Origin: Euperipatoides rowelli
Taxonomy: Eukaryota; Onychophora; Udeonychophora; Euonychophora; Peripatopsidae
DNA: 10,148 nucleotides
Assembly (NCBI GenBank): GCA_003024985.2
Contig: PXIH01S0041018.1
Direction: 5' to 3' (one strand)
Under the pieces are notes generated by a model. That model did not search any database. It saw nothing but the letters and a program-made list of their open reading frames with translations, and was not told where the DNA came from. Position numbers and translations under genes: made by a program. Shown one piece after another: positions 1 through 7,952 of this stretch. Position 1 is the first letter of the stretch. Every line of letters starts with the position of its first letter.

Positions 1-92
1 GAGCTGCCCAGGGATCGAACTAACGATCCCCTTATATGTCAAGCACACCGTGCCGGGTACTAAACCTCACGGCCACGCCACCTTGACATATA
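1..92 (-). mobile_element. tRNA-derived SINE-like head (cut by window edge)
   Basis: Read on the minus strand, this stretch has the two internal RNA polymerase III promoter boxes of a tRNA gene in the right order. An A-box-like TGGCCGTGAGG lies at 65-75, and a B-box-like AGTTCGATCCC lies within 11-24, inside a short T-arm-like stem. The two flanks of a proper tRNA (acceptor stem GGTGGCG at 76-82 and the bases at 1-10) do not pair well, and no clean anticodon arm forms. A functional tRNA is therefore unlikely and a tRNA-derived SINE head is the better reading. An 11-bp perfect inverted repeat (TATATGTCAAG at 33-43 against 82-92) encloses the A-box part. The SINE body and tail would lie beyond base 1. 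It sits directly 3' of the LINE relic in the same orientation. Confidence 0.5.
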
Positions 93-145
93 TCAAACAA
101 TAGTTTTAGATTATATCAAGATTCAAAACAATAAAAACTCATTAT

Positions 146-610
146 TTACATGAAAAATAAGAATGCACCCAATCTTCCTTTAAACACATTAAAAGAATCA
201 GAGTGTATTATGTCATTAGGTAGATTGTTCCATTCACTAATATTGTTCTATTTTTAAATCTTTTTTTTTTCCTTTATTTTTTTTATGAAAATTTATATTT
301 ATCTTAAATAAATAACCTCTTAAATGTTCACTGTCATTAATCACAAACAGTTTTTTATTATTTTCTTTTAGAATAATTTCTTTAAAATAAAAAATAATGT
401 CACTTCTTAGAGTTCTTAACTGTGGATTCATACATTTATTTTGTCTTAGCATTTTCTTTCTCTTTTCATATGGTTTATAGTAAAAACCTGTTATATTGTT
501 AGAGAATCTACTGAATTCCTGCTCAAATTTTTCCGATTCCTTTTTATACAAGTAAAAAATCGATAATTCTCCATATTCGATTATTGGCAATTTATAAGTA
601 TAATATAAAT
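146..610 (-). pseudogene. LINE ORF2 C-terminal domain fragment
   Basis: The open minus-strand frame ending at 237 continues the LINE polypeptide after its RT and thumb. The stretch LPIIEYGELSIF, then a charged EKFEQEFSRF helix, then ITGF and YEKRKKML, followed by LRSDIIFYFKEI, follows the usual post-RT pattern of Jockey/CR1/L2-like LINEs (RP.LEYG..W, IE..Q.RF...I.G, YE.R...L, R.D....YK). The frame stops at a TAG near 237. One frame over, the C-terminal signature EWNNLPND..HSDSFNVFK.RL reads on to a TAA at 146-148, so a single frameshift separates the two parts. The ATG at 632 belongs to the inserted MITE, not to the LINE, so this is not a real 131-residue gene. Confidence 0.75.
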
Positions 611-1014
611 AAGGGATTGCCAACCATGGCACACATTGACCAATTTGTTTGTGCCAGCCACTGTTTGACCACGAAATGAAATCTTGTCCGTGTTAACTTG
701 GCAGTGCCCATATTCCATTGATTTAGATTGTTAGGCAATAAATTTTAGGCAGTTGTTTTCTTGTAAATTGACCTCTTTAATTCCACCTTATGTGCCAAGT
801 AAACTGGACGAGCTTGAGTGCAATGCATGCAGACGGCCGAATTGAGTAGTGGTGGGGATAGTTAGAGAATTGTCTAAATACAGGCGATACAATCCAGATT
901 CTAACACGTTTTTGACATCTGTGCATAATTTTCATCATTACGGAAAATATAGATGGTGCCTGCCACCCTATTTTAGAATGTGCTCTAGGTACAAAAAAGT
1001 TTGGGAAATCCCTG
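611..1014. mobile_element. hAT-like MITE inserted in the LINE
   Basis: This block of about 404 bp is visibly richer in G+C than its surroundings and interrupts the LINE coding sequence between thumb and C-terminal domain. Its two ends are imperfect inverted repeats of hAT type: AAGGGATTGCCAACC reading in from the left, and CAGGGATTTCCCAAAC reading in from the right. The flanking octamers ATATAAAT (603-610) and TCCTAAAT (1015-1022) agree at 5 of 8 positions, compatible with an old, decayed 8-bp target duplication. Removing the block brings LINE segments that belong together (KYLSISLF and YLYYTYKLPIIEYG) next to each other. It codes for no transposase. The open frame on the plus strand at 849-1070 resembles no known protein and is treated as chance. 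Confidence 0.55.
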
Positions 1015-1224
1015 TCCTAAATAATGAGATCGACAAATATTTGATTTTATTGTTTACCATAGTAAATTGAGAATTGTCCTTTTTTATTGCATAATCAGCA
1101 TGAATTGCAAATGTCAATTCTCTATCATAGATTATACTTAAATGTTTTGGTTTATTTGTTGGCAGATTTGAATGCCATCTACATAGTAAAATTTATAATT
1201 TTTTTATTTCCAAAACTTATTAGA

Positions 1225-2085
1225 TTTATTTTTCAAAATTAATCCAATTAAAATTTTGTCTAAACCAATGGTGTATAATATCAATTTCTTGTTGTAGCAT
1301 CATAACATCCAAATCAGTATTTATCAATTTCAAAATTTTAACATCATCTGCATATATAAATAATTTAGATGACTTAAGTATTTTCAAATCAGATATAAAT
1401 ATGTTAAATAAACCTACCAGGATACTTTCCCCTGTGGAAAACCACAGTTCATCTTTCTTAGAGCAAACTTTACACCATCAACACAGATAAATTTGTCATC
1501 AAAAAACTAAATACCCAATTAATTAAATATATTAGGAAACCATACTTTTAGTGGGATGACCGTAAGAGATACCATTTCTTAAATTAACAGAGAGTTACAT
1601 AACTGGAGACAGATACTTTAATAAAATATATATAAATATATAATGTTTGACTGTGTCCAATGCTGCTTTTAAATCAAAATATAAGCATCAGTGTTTTTCC
1701 TGTGTTCAAAATCTTCAGCAATATATTTAGTAGTTTGTAAAAGGCAGTCATTAGCTGAATAGCCTTGTTTGAATCCATATTTCAAGTCATTTAATAAATT
1801 ATTTTCCTTTATAATTGATTGGTATATTTCCATTACAATTTTTTCAGTTATCTTATAGATAACGCTTGTGTTATGGCAATAGGTCTGTAATTGGCATAAT
1901 ATTTTTAAACCCTTTTTAAATTTAGGCTTTATTAAACTTATTGTCCTTTTTTTTTTTGGTATTATTCCAAGATTAAGTGTTTGTTGAGTTAAATGTTTTA
2001 AGATAGGAGTGAAAGGTTTTTGAGTTTTTTTTTATAATAAAGTATGAAATGCCATCTACTAGTTCAGTTTTTGAACCATTTTAAG
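1225..2085 (-). pseudogene. LINE reverse-transcriptase domain, broken
   Basis: This is the polymerase core of the LINE. RT copies element RNA into DNA at a nicked target site. The fingers and palm motifs can be read in sequence on the minus strand: NYRPIA, then YGFKQGYSAND, then FDLKAALDTV (first catalytic Asp in the FDL motif), then YADD at 1343-1354 holding the catalytic Asp pair, followed by a run ending in HHWF near 1260. Reading these needs several frame changes, for example around 1400-1650 where the usual VPQGS region is garbled, and a stop lies just after the HHWF run. The catalytic residues survive even though the reading frame does not, as expected for a copy that died by indels. 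Confidence 0.85.
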
Positions 2086-2109
2086 TCTATTTATAATATT
2101 TTTATCGTA

Positions 2110-3265
2110 TTTATTTTCTATATAAAACATTTTGAATTTTATTATTAATTTTTGTTAATTATTTATTTCATATCTGAGATTTATAAAATTATCATTATCA
2201 TCTCCTTATTTATATAATGTCCAGGGTCAATCAAGTTTCTTAACAGCAGGATTACATACATGTGAACAACTATTTTCATGTTAATATATCGGCAGTATTA
2301 TAATAATAGGATTTTTAAATTGGACATCCCTATCAGAAGCACGGACCCATTTGTGAATATTACTAGTCTGTGTTGCATTCATGTTCATTTTCACTTGGGA
2401 CTTCAAGATTTTAACCTTTACTACACTGATATGCAGTTTCTTTAAACTAATGCTTATTTTTTAAGAGTGGTGTGAATTTGTATAATTCCACATGATTGTT
2501 TATCCCATTCAAACTTTCCACAATACTGTCCTAATTTTCACTTGGAAAATAATTCTTAACCATTCTCAATGGCTATAAAGATTGGAATAAAAATAAAGCT
2601 CCCCTTTTCTGTATCAGTCGGTTATGTGATTAAGAAAAAAAAAAATGCTTGTGTTGGTTTAACCTTCAAAATATGACCTCTGCAAATAGTACTAGCCCCA
2701 CAGCCCATGGTTGAATTTTTTAAAAAATATTTTAGTTCTGATACAGAACCAGAAACTGAAATTTTCTTAGCTGAGATTTGAGCAACTAATTCAACTTCTT
2801 TTTTTTTTAATATTTATTAATTATTTTTAATATGTAGGTAGTCTAGGCTACATATTTTATATAAGGTATAAATAAAATTTAGCAAACTAATAAATAATTT
2901 GTCATTATAATTCAAGGTGGTTGACTTGATGGCAAACATACAGAGTCTTCTTAGCAAAGACAGATGTTGGGATAAAAAGGATGCTGCATTAATGTTGAAT
3001 TTCGAGTCCCAGCTTAGAAAAAAAGAATAATTTTTTTTTGAAGTTTAAAAGAAGCTTTTTTTTTTTTTTCTTTTTTCAAAATATGTAGTAGACTACATGA
3101 TAAAAGAAAGGAGATAGCGTAAAGCTGTTAAAGACATAAAAATAATATTATTCTGGATTGCATTAGGCCTAATTTATATAATGATGAATTGTCATGAAAT
3201 CTAAATTTTATTAATTTGAACACAATTTATCATTTAGTAATCAACAAAATTATCAATTAATTATT
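2110..3265. other. AT-rich stretch without identifiable gene
   Basis: I see no open frame with recognisable protein similarity here on either strand. Content is AT-rich, with homopolymer runs (for example a T run near 3057-3070 and an A run near 2634-2644). The part just right of 2110 could be further decayed LINE sequence, but no endonuclease motif could be made out. A short patch at about 2918-3011 vaguely resembles a tRNA-derived SINE (see separate entry). Confidence 0.5.
2916..3030 (+). mobile_element. Doubtful tRNA-like SINE remnant
   Basis: The plus strand shows an A-box-like TTGACTTGATGG (about 2920-2932) and a B-box-like ATTTCGAGTCCCA (about 2999-3011), followed by an A-rich tail. 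The gap between the boxes, near 80 bases, is longer than in most tRNA-derived SINEs, and the intervening sequence does not fold as a tRNA. It may be a degenerate SINE head with an insertion, or chance. Confidence 0.2.
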
Positions 3266-3360
3266 TGGTACTACCAGTAGTGAAAGTAAGCGGTACGGTC
3301 AGGTACATAGTACCGGTAAGAAATTTAGGAGAGGTACGCAGTACCGGAAAGAAATTTATA
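3266..3360 (+). repeat. GTACCGG-type interspersed repeat with 31-bp tandem units
   Basis: Two tandem units of about 31 bp, 3301-3329 and 3332-3360, share the frame AGGTAC..AGTACCGG.AAGAAATTTA and differ at about five of 29 positions. They are preceded by a partial unit (GCGGTACGGTC, about 3290-3300) and by a lead-in GGTACTACCAGTAGTGAAAG at about 3268. A related lead-in, in the opposite orientation, recurs at about 4160-4210. The composition and internal palindromes (GTAC, CCGG) stand out from the AT-rich surroundings, which suggests a transposed repeat rather than local slippage. I do not recognise the family. Confidence 0.6.
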
Positions 3361-3375
3361 AAATAAAATTCAATT

Positions 3376-3399
3376 TAATAATATGAATTCATATTATTA
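3376..3399. repeat. 24-bp perfect palindrome
   Basis: A perfect inverted repeat without spacer, centred on GAATTC (3385-3390), has 9-bp AT-only arms on either side. It could form a cruciform. It lies just right of the GTACCGG units and may be part of the same element; no function is evident. Confidence 0.6.
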
Positions 3400-4085
3400 T
3401 TAAGATACCGACACCATTATTACCATATTTAAATTATTATCATTTCAAATAACCGTAGACTATACAGTATACTTTTTTTTAATCTTCTCATGAAACCAAG
3501 CAGACAAATCATTTACGACACAATAATAAAGATTGAATTTTTATTTTCAAAATGATGGCAATAAAAACTGTAACCTATTAGTTTGGCTTTACTTTTATTT
3601 AAAAAAAAATAAAAGAAATTCATATTATGGTTAGTTATCATATTCAATGAGTATGTTTATAAAGTTCAGATAAAAATCTTTTTTTTTGCACTCGTTTGAC
3701 AAGTAAAAAAAAGATTACTTCCCAAAATTGTAGTTTTATTTTAAGATATTTGAAGTTTATATTTGAAACTAGCATTGTGCTACCATTGTAGTGAGAGGAA
3801 AAATGAAAAAGAAAACAATATAATGCAAGATTTTAAGTCTGAATTTGAGGTCCACGCATAAAAGGTTCTGTACTATGTAGGATCCCTTATATTGTATAAC
3901 CACATAAACATATTGTATCTTTAATGATACCAAGCAAATACAGTAGATATAGTTTATAAATAGAATCCTGAAATTTGTCATGGATATTTTACACACAGAC
4001 ATGAATGGAATGGGTCACATTGGCTAACANTTTTTTTGTTGAATTTAGGTCTTAAAATGATTTTGATTTGTATTAAAAATGCACT
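3400..4085. other. AT-rich stretch without identifiable gene
   Basis: Nothing recognisable as coding is seen. The minus-strand open frame at 3769-4002 is rich in Ile, Tyr and Phe as expected from AT-rich non-coding DNA and resembles no family I know. The stretch has several T and A runs, including a short hairpin CTTTTATTT/AAATAAAAG near 3593-3616, and a single ambiguous base at 4030 at the edge of a T run. It may be the interior of a mobile element bounded by the inverted repeat pieces at 3266 and 4210. Confidence 0.4.
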
Positions 4086-4097
4086 AGATTTTTTTTA

Positions 4098-4210
4098 TGG
4101 GGCTTGGCCCCCTAAACTCCACTAGGGCTCTTACCTGGACCCTGTGGAGGGGGGGGGGGACTTGTACAGTACCAGTAAGACTTTTAATCTACTTTCACCC
4201 CTGGGTACTA
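4098..4210 (-). repeat. G-rich tandem piece joined to GTAC-type repeat end
   Basis: Two imperfect units of about 25 bp (GGGGCTTGGCCCCCTAAACT... then GGGCTCTTACCTGGACCC...) are followed by a G run of ten or more (about 4148-4159) and then GTACAGTACCAGTAAGACTT. The right end, read on the minus strand, gives AGTACCCAGGGGTGAAAGTA, which parallels the plus-strand lead-in ACTACCAGTAGTGAAAGTA near 3270. The two pieces are therefore likely members of one repeat family, facing each other. Confidence 0.5.
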
Positions 4211-4839
4211 CATATGTCTGTAATTTATATTACATAATTTAAAATTTACAAAAAAATATGTAACAAATTTTTTTCTATTATTTTTCCCTTCATCAAAGTT
4301 ATACTCTTGCATCTGGAGGGAATAATAAAAAAAGGGAGTGGGTTCAACTTCTTTAGAAAAAGAAATGGAACTGATAAGAAAAAACTAAAAATATAGTTGA
4401 AACAAGAAATCTTGACAAATAATTAATAAAATTTCTTAGTAAAATGTCATTTACCTCATCTAGATTATTATTACACATAGGGTATAGTTCGAGTTAGGTA
4501 ATTATGAAAAAAAAAAGATACAGAGTCTTGAAATCAGAAAGATACTATAAAACTAGTAGTAGTTACCATGAATGAAATCATTGAAAGCAGCTATGATTTT
4601 ATAAAAGATGAAATAAGGAAATAATGTCTATTTTATTTATTACAAGAGATTAAATATACTACTGTATAATAAACAATTTGAATGAGCAAGCTTAACTATA
4701 TTTTCTCAGATGTTGTTTTTTAAAAAATTAAAAAAATTAAAAAGCTCTAATCTTTTATATCATATTAGTAAAAATAGGAGTATTTTTTTTTCTAGAATAC
4801 TCAATAAAATTAAACATTTATTCTTGATTGAATACTCAC
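4211..4839 (-). other. Likely intron 3' of the 4840-5021 exon
   Basis: On the minus strand this follows the donor GTGAGT at 4839-4834, so at least its right end is intron. No further SLC23 exon could be found: I looked for the conserved segment after TM6 (an FSQYL-like motif) below 4800 and saw none. Content is AT-rich with short A and T runs; nothing else is identified. Confidence 0.5.
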
Positions 4840-5021
4840 ATTGATGATATAGCCCAATGTTTAGAGGCCAATTCACTTGCTGGTTGTAATAGAGCTAAAC
4901 CAAGTAAAAGCATGCTTGGAAGGATTGTCAATGGACTTACATATCTTCTAATTACACCTACAAGTCCAGCGCCACCTATAATTGCTTCAACTAAACCACT
5001 TATTATTATAGCGCCTTGAAC
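4840..5021 (-). CDS. SLC23-family transporter, internal exon (TM4-TM6 start)
   Basis: This internal exon encodes 60 codons plus two bases. It begins VQGAIIISGLVEAIIG, continues with GAGLVGVIRRYVSPLT and LPSMLLLGLALLQPASEL, and ends with SKHWAISS. It matches the SLC23 (SVCT / nucleobase-ascorbate transporter) family: the VQGAI start of TM4, the YxxPLTxxP turn into TM5, and the HWxIS start of TM6 are conserved in vertebrate SVCT1/2 as I recall them. The family imports ascorbate with sodium, or nucleobases, across the plasma membrane. The reading starts in phase 0 after the acceptor TCTCTTTAG (AG at 5023-5022) and ends in phase 2 at the donor GTGAGT (4839-4834). The signature NxGxxxxT motif of the family lies in later exons, so the substrate class cannot be decided here. 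No stops or frameshifts interrupt it, so it looks functional. Which paralogue it belongs to is unknown. Confidence 0.88.
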
Positions 5022-6235
5022 CTAAAGAGATATTCAGAACATAGAATTACACATTGTACATCATAATATGGAAGATTAACATCTAGCTCAAAGGGAATAG
5101 TTCCTTAATACTAACAAAATGACGATTTTGATTTGCTTTATAAAAGATTTATCTAACTACAGAAAAAATAATAATTTAAGCTTACACAAAATTAATGTTT
5201 CATTTATTTATTTGACTATCTGAAAGTCAGTATGAGGTTATGGAGCAAAATCAAAACATAAATTAATTAGTTTTAACATTTTAGTTAGTTGGACACCTTC
5301 CATCTCTATATGGTTTTTATGATTAGGCAAACATGTGCATGCAAATCATATCTAGTCACTTCTTATCAGATTCAAACTAGACTGTTTATAGAACAAGATT
5401 ATACACAATTCATTTAACACCATGATGCCTTCTAAATCCCTTTGGATCCGATCTATAAGAAATCAAAGTAATCTTCTTGATCCACATTGGCAATTATAGA
5501 TGAAATGGTTATTATTCATTATAACTTAGTTTTAGATTATACATGTTAAAATACATAGAATAAGCAAAAGAAAGAAATATAAGTTTAGTGTATCAAACTT
5601 TGTGTGCTAATTAAGAATTAATTGAGTTAGCTAATATTTCGAGAAAGAAAAAGGTTAGTGAAATAAATTAATTTTAATGTTTCAATACGGTGATGGGAAA
5701 ACGTTTACAAAACTTTTATAATAATGGAATATTGTGTATTTTATTGACAAGTATATCTTATTGATTTTCTACATCTAGCATGTGACAGTCTTAATTGTTA
5801 TAAGTTTAATTGATATCGAGAAAGAAGAATTTAACAATTACCCTTTTAAAACAATTAGTATGATTTTTTTATAATGATAAAACACATTAGATTATGTATA
5901 CTTTATTATGTAACAGTTACAGTTACATTATTTAGTAGCTGTGTTAATTATAAATAGGATCCATAAAATATCACATGTTATTTGTTTAGCATTTTCAAAT
6001 TCAATAAGTACAAATGTGACAATAAAGGACATGATTATATTGATCACTTAATAGCAGGTATGCATAGCTTCTATTGAGGATACTTCTGGTGTTAATGGGT
6101 CATGTCATTTTGAAGTCAATTTAACCAGTACATTGTAATATAAGTACCATGAATACTTAATATCTTCTGTTACAAATTAAAATGTTTATTTATAAAACTT
6201 TTAGACTAAATAATTAAAATTTGTAGAATACTTGC
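5022..6235 (-). other. SLC23 intron with GC-AG borders
   Basis: This 1214-base intron separates the two SLC23 exons. The only donor that keeps both sides in frame is AGAAAA|GCAAGT (GC at 6235-6234). It fits the strong downstream consensus usual for GC-AG introns and leaves phase 0, matching the phase-0 acceptor at 5023-5022. The nearby GT at 6231-6230 would break the frame. The join gives MRK followed by VQGAI, the same spacing as in the vertebrate proteins. The intron interior is AT-rich, with no repeat or RNA gene that I can identify. Confidence 0.75.
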
Positions 6236-6419
6236 TTTTCTCATTGTTATCATCCAATGTTTTGAATCCATGTTTGAGTCAACAGAAGTCGTAAAATTTG
6301 CATCCATTGTATTATTGAAATTGTTGTTAGTCTCATCTACTTCATTACATTTTTCCAACTCCAGGAGTGGCATTAAAGCAACAAAATACTCAATGGCTGC
6401 TCCTTCTACCATTGGTAAG
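6236..6419 (-). CDS. SLC23-family transporter, internal exon (TM3 end and glycosylated loop)
   Basis: This internal exon encodes one base that completes a codon from the previous exon plus 61 codons. It opens LPMVEGAAIEYFVALMPLLE, aligning with the TM3 segment that begins LPLFQASAFAFLVP in vertebrate SVCT. It then has EKC and a hydrophilic loop rich in Asn, Asp and Thr, and ends KHWMITMRK. Two N-glycosylation sequons, NNT and NFT (exon residues 35-37 and 41-43), fall in the extracellular loop where SVCT proteins are also glycosylated. The acceptor is TCTATGGATAG (AG at 6421-6420), and the donor is the GC site at 6235-6234. Compared with SVCT, the TM3 substrate-side stretch is changed: a Glu replaces a small residue and the FLVP Pro is lost. 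This suggests a diverged paralogue. The frame is open throughout. The ATG at 6427-6425 lies before the acceptor and is not taken as a start. Confidence 0.8.
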
Positions 6420-7311
6420 CTATCCATAGAGATAAAATTAAAATATATCAGGCTTGCAATTATTATTAATTAAGATCTGATATAAATACAATTTTCTATT
6501 TATCTTAATCAAAACATTTTATTAATAATTAGCTGAATGACTATTTTACAAAAAGGTAATTCAGTACATTCATATTAGAAATATTAGGATAAATATGCAA
6601 ATGCATAATGTAAAAAAGGCTTATTAGAAATAAGCCTTTTTACATTATTAATTTGCATATTTATCCTATTACAAACGCAATACACTTCATAAAAGGGTGC
6701 AGAAGGGTTAACAAGCTGACTAAATTTCATTTGTAGATATTTACTAAGTGACTCATTGGTGTCAAAGGAATGTTACGAGTGCCATTTTATTTATTAAGTA
6801 TGCCTTTCCAATCAACCATGATAATGTCCTGGGTCCATGAAAGACAAGTGAACATTTATTTGTTAAAAGTAAAGCATAAAAAGGACAAAAAATGCATTGT
6901 ATTAATAAATCAGGCTAGAAGAATATGAAAATGAATGGTAAAAAATAATCAAAGGTCTGTAATTACAGTGACACTCTTTGAAATAAATCTAAGGACAGTC
7001 TGTTAGAACTCCTACTACGATCAAGTTTTTCATTGCAATGTTGCATTGCACAAGTATATGATTGCAAATAGGCCTACTAATGCAAAGTTTTTATTAAAGT
7101 AATTGCAAGACTTTGAAATTAATGAATTAACAAAATATACATCAGTTGAAATGATTACTAACTTGATTGTGATACAGATGGTTTGAATTCTCTTTGTGTT
7201 GATGTTAAGTGTTAATTTAATGAAAATCCCAGGATATGATTATTTCACTGTTGAAACTTGGTGCAATGTAATGATTAGAGTTGGCTAAGTAGTTTCATGT
7301 AACTAAGGATG
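6420..7311 (-). other. Likely upstream SLC23 intron, AT-rich
   Basis: On the minus strand this precedes the acceptor at 6421-6420, so the left end is intron. I looked for the expected preceding exon (N-terminal PPWY and QHYL segments, and the QTTxG segment just before TM3) on the minus strand up to the window end and found none. Apart from the hairpin at 6585-6668, I see nothing in it. Confidence 0.5.
6585..6668. repeat. 84-nt near-perfect inverted repeat (hairpin)
   Basis: The left arm 6585-6625 and right arm 6629-6668 pair over about 40 bp with two adjacent mismatches (GC opposite the sequence TA at 6602-6605) and one bulged A in an A-run. The loop is only three bases (AGA). The arms start TAGGATAAATATGCAAAT and end GGCTTATT at the loop. 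The symmetry continues to a terminal TA on each side, as in palindromic MITEs with TA target sites. It lies about 165 bases upstream of the SLC23 exon in the likely intron, so it would be transcribed with the gene. It could be a small foldback MITE or an miRNA-like precursor. Confidence 0.8.
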
Positions 7312-7313
7312 TA

Positions 7314-7646
7314 CAGTTGAACCTGATTATAACAATCTTGGGTAGTAAGACAAAATGCTAAGTTTCTATTTTCTATACTATTAAGGTTATTTTACTTGCT
7401 ATTTACATGATTCTCTAAGCAGCAACCATGGCTATAACATCAATATTTTAATCCTTTTCTTCTATTAATGTCATTTTACCTTGTTTTAGTCTCTCTAACT
7501 GTACTGATAGGCTTACATCTAACTAAATACAGCATTTGATTTTAAAAATGAATGTTTTTTTAATAATTAAAATTGGTTATAACGGACATGTTTATAACAT
7601 CTTAATTGTTTGGTCCCTTAAACGTTGTTATAACCAAGTTATGCTG
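7314..7646. mobile_element. pogo/Tigger-like MITE with TA target duplication
   Basis: The 333-bp block begins CAGTTGAACCTGATTATAAC and ends GTTATAACCAAGTTATGCTG. It is flanked on both sides by TA (7312-7313 and 7647-7648), the target duplication of Tc1/mariner elements. The ends are imperfect inverted repeats sharing CAG and TTATAACAA. The CAG..GAACC..TATAAC pattern is that of pogo/Tigger-type elements. Further TTATAAC-like motifs recur inside (near 7432, 7575 and 7591). There is no transposase, so it is non-autonomous and, given the diverged ends, old. Confidence 0.75.
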
Positions 7647-7952
7647 TAGTCTTATTTGTATTCCTGGTTGGTCGTGAGGAATATTATGTTAAAGAAATGC
7701 CATCATATATTTTATCAATTGGTATTTTAATGTGTAGCCATATTTATACGTTGCTGGATTATAATTTTTTTTTTTTTCTAAACTTAGCCAGAATAGTATT
7801 TATACTAATGAGTTATAACTTTATAGTTCTGGAAATGTATTATAAGAGATGACTTCTGAAAATGAAGTTATTTAATTATTACAAATTAAATATTTTCTTC
7901 ATTTTTAAAATTGCTTAAGTAAGCAAAAAAAAAAAAGGTAATAATATTATCA

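Larger units (their letters stand above)
146..2110 (-). mobile_element. Decayed non-LTR retrotransposon (LINE), 5'-truncated
   Basis: The minus strand carries the ordered landmarks of a LINE ORF2 with intact spacing but broken frames. In order these are: an RT-start motif DGIS (about 2045-2060), a segment ending FKKG (about 1905-1925), NYRPIA (about 1872-1898), YGFKQGYSAND (about 1747-1779), FDLKAALDTV (about 1649-1678), LFNIFISDL (about 1375-1405), the catalytic YADD box (1343-1354), a thumb-like DRELTF..H segment (about 1100-1130), and C-terminal LPIIEYG and WNNLPND segments (about 590 and 215). The overall layout matches the Jockey/CR1/L2-type lineages; I cannot choose between them. I see no recognisable endonuclease upstream of about 2110, so the element is probably 5'-truncated or its front has decayed. 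It has the same orientation as the SLC23 gene and may lie in one of its introns. Stops and frameshifts make it non-functional. Confidence 0.85.

Noticed and set aside
1-92. Functional tRNA gene
   Set aside because: A and B boxes are present, but the acceptor stem does not pair and no good anticodon arm forms, so a SINE-like or pseudo-tRNA origin fits better.
885-1014. Shorter hAT element starting at CAGGCGATAC (885)
   Set aside because: The flanking TCTAAATA resembles the right flank, but the CAGGCGATAC end does not match the right terminal repeat as well as the end at 611, and the LINE break point fits 611.
849-1070. 73-codon plus-strand open frame
   Set aside because: It lies mostly within the hAT-like MITE and runs past its end into antisense LINE sequence; no family resemblance.
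3290-3360. CRISPR-like array
   Set aside because: Only two diverged direct units without spacers, in an animal genome.
3769-4002. 77-codon minus-strand open frame
   Set aside because: Its composition (Ile, Tyr, Phe, Leu, Cys) is what AT-rich non-coding DNA gives; no SLC23 motif, no splice logic and no known family.
4030-4030. Ambiguous base (n)
   Set aside because: It sits beside a T run and looks like a sequencing uncertainty, not a biological feature.
4828-5019. 63-codon plus-strand open frame
   Set aside because: It is antisense to the SLC23 exon at 4840-5021 and is a shadow of it.
6425-6427. ATG as the start of a 73-residue protein
   Set aside because: It lies upstream of the AG acceptor at 6421-6420; homology to SLC23 begins only after that acceptor, so this is intron.
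6270-6473. 67-codon plus-strand open frame
   Set aside because: It is antisense to the SLC23 exon at 6236-6419 and runs into the intron.
6605-6650. Intrinsic (rho-independent) terminator look: GC-containing stem followed by T-run
   Set aside because: The genome is eukaryotic and the stem is just the centre of a much longer inverted repeat; no bacterial gene precedes it.
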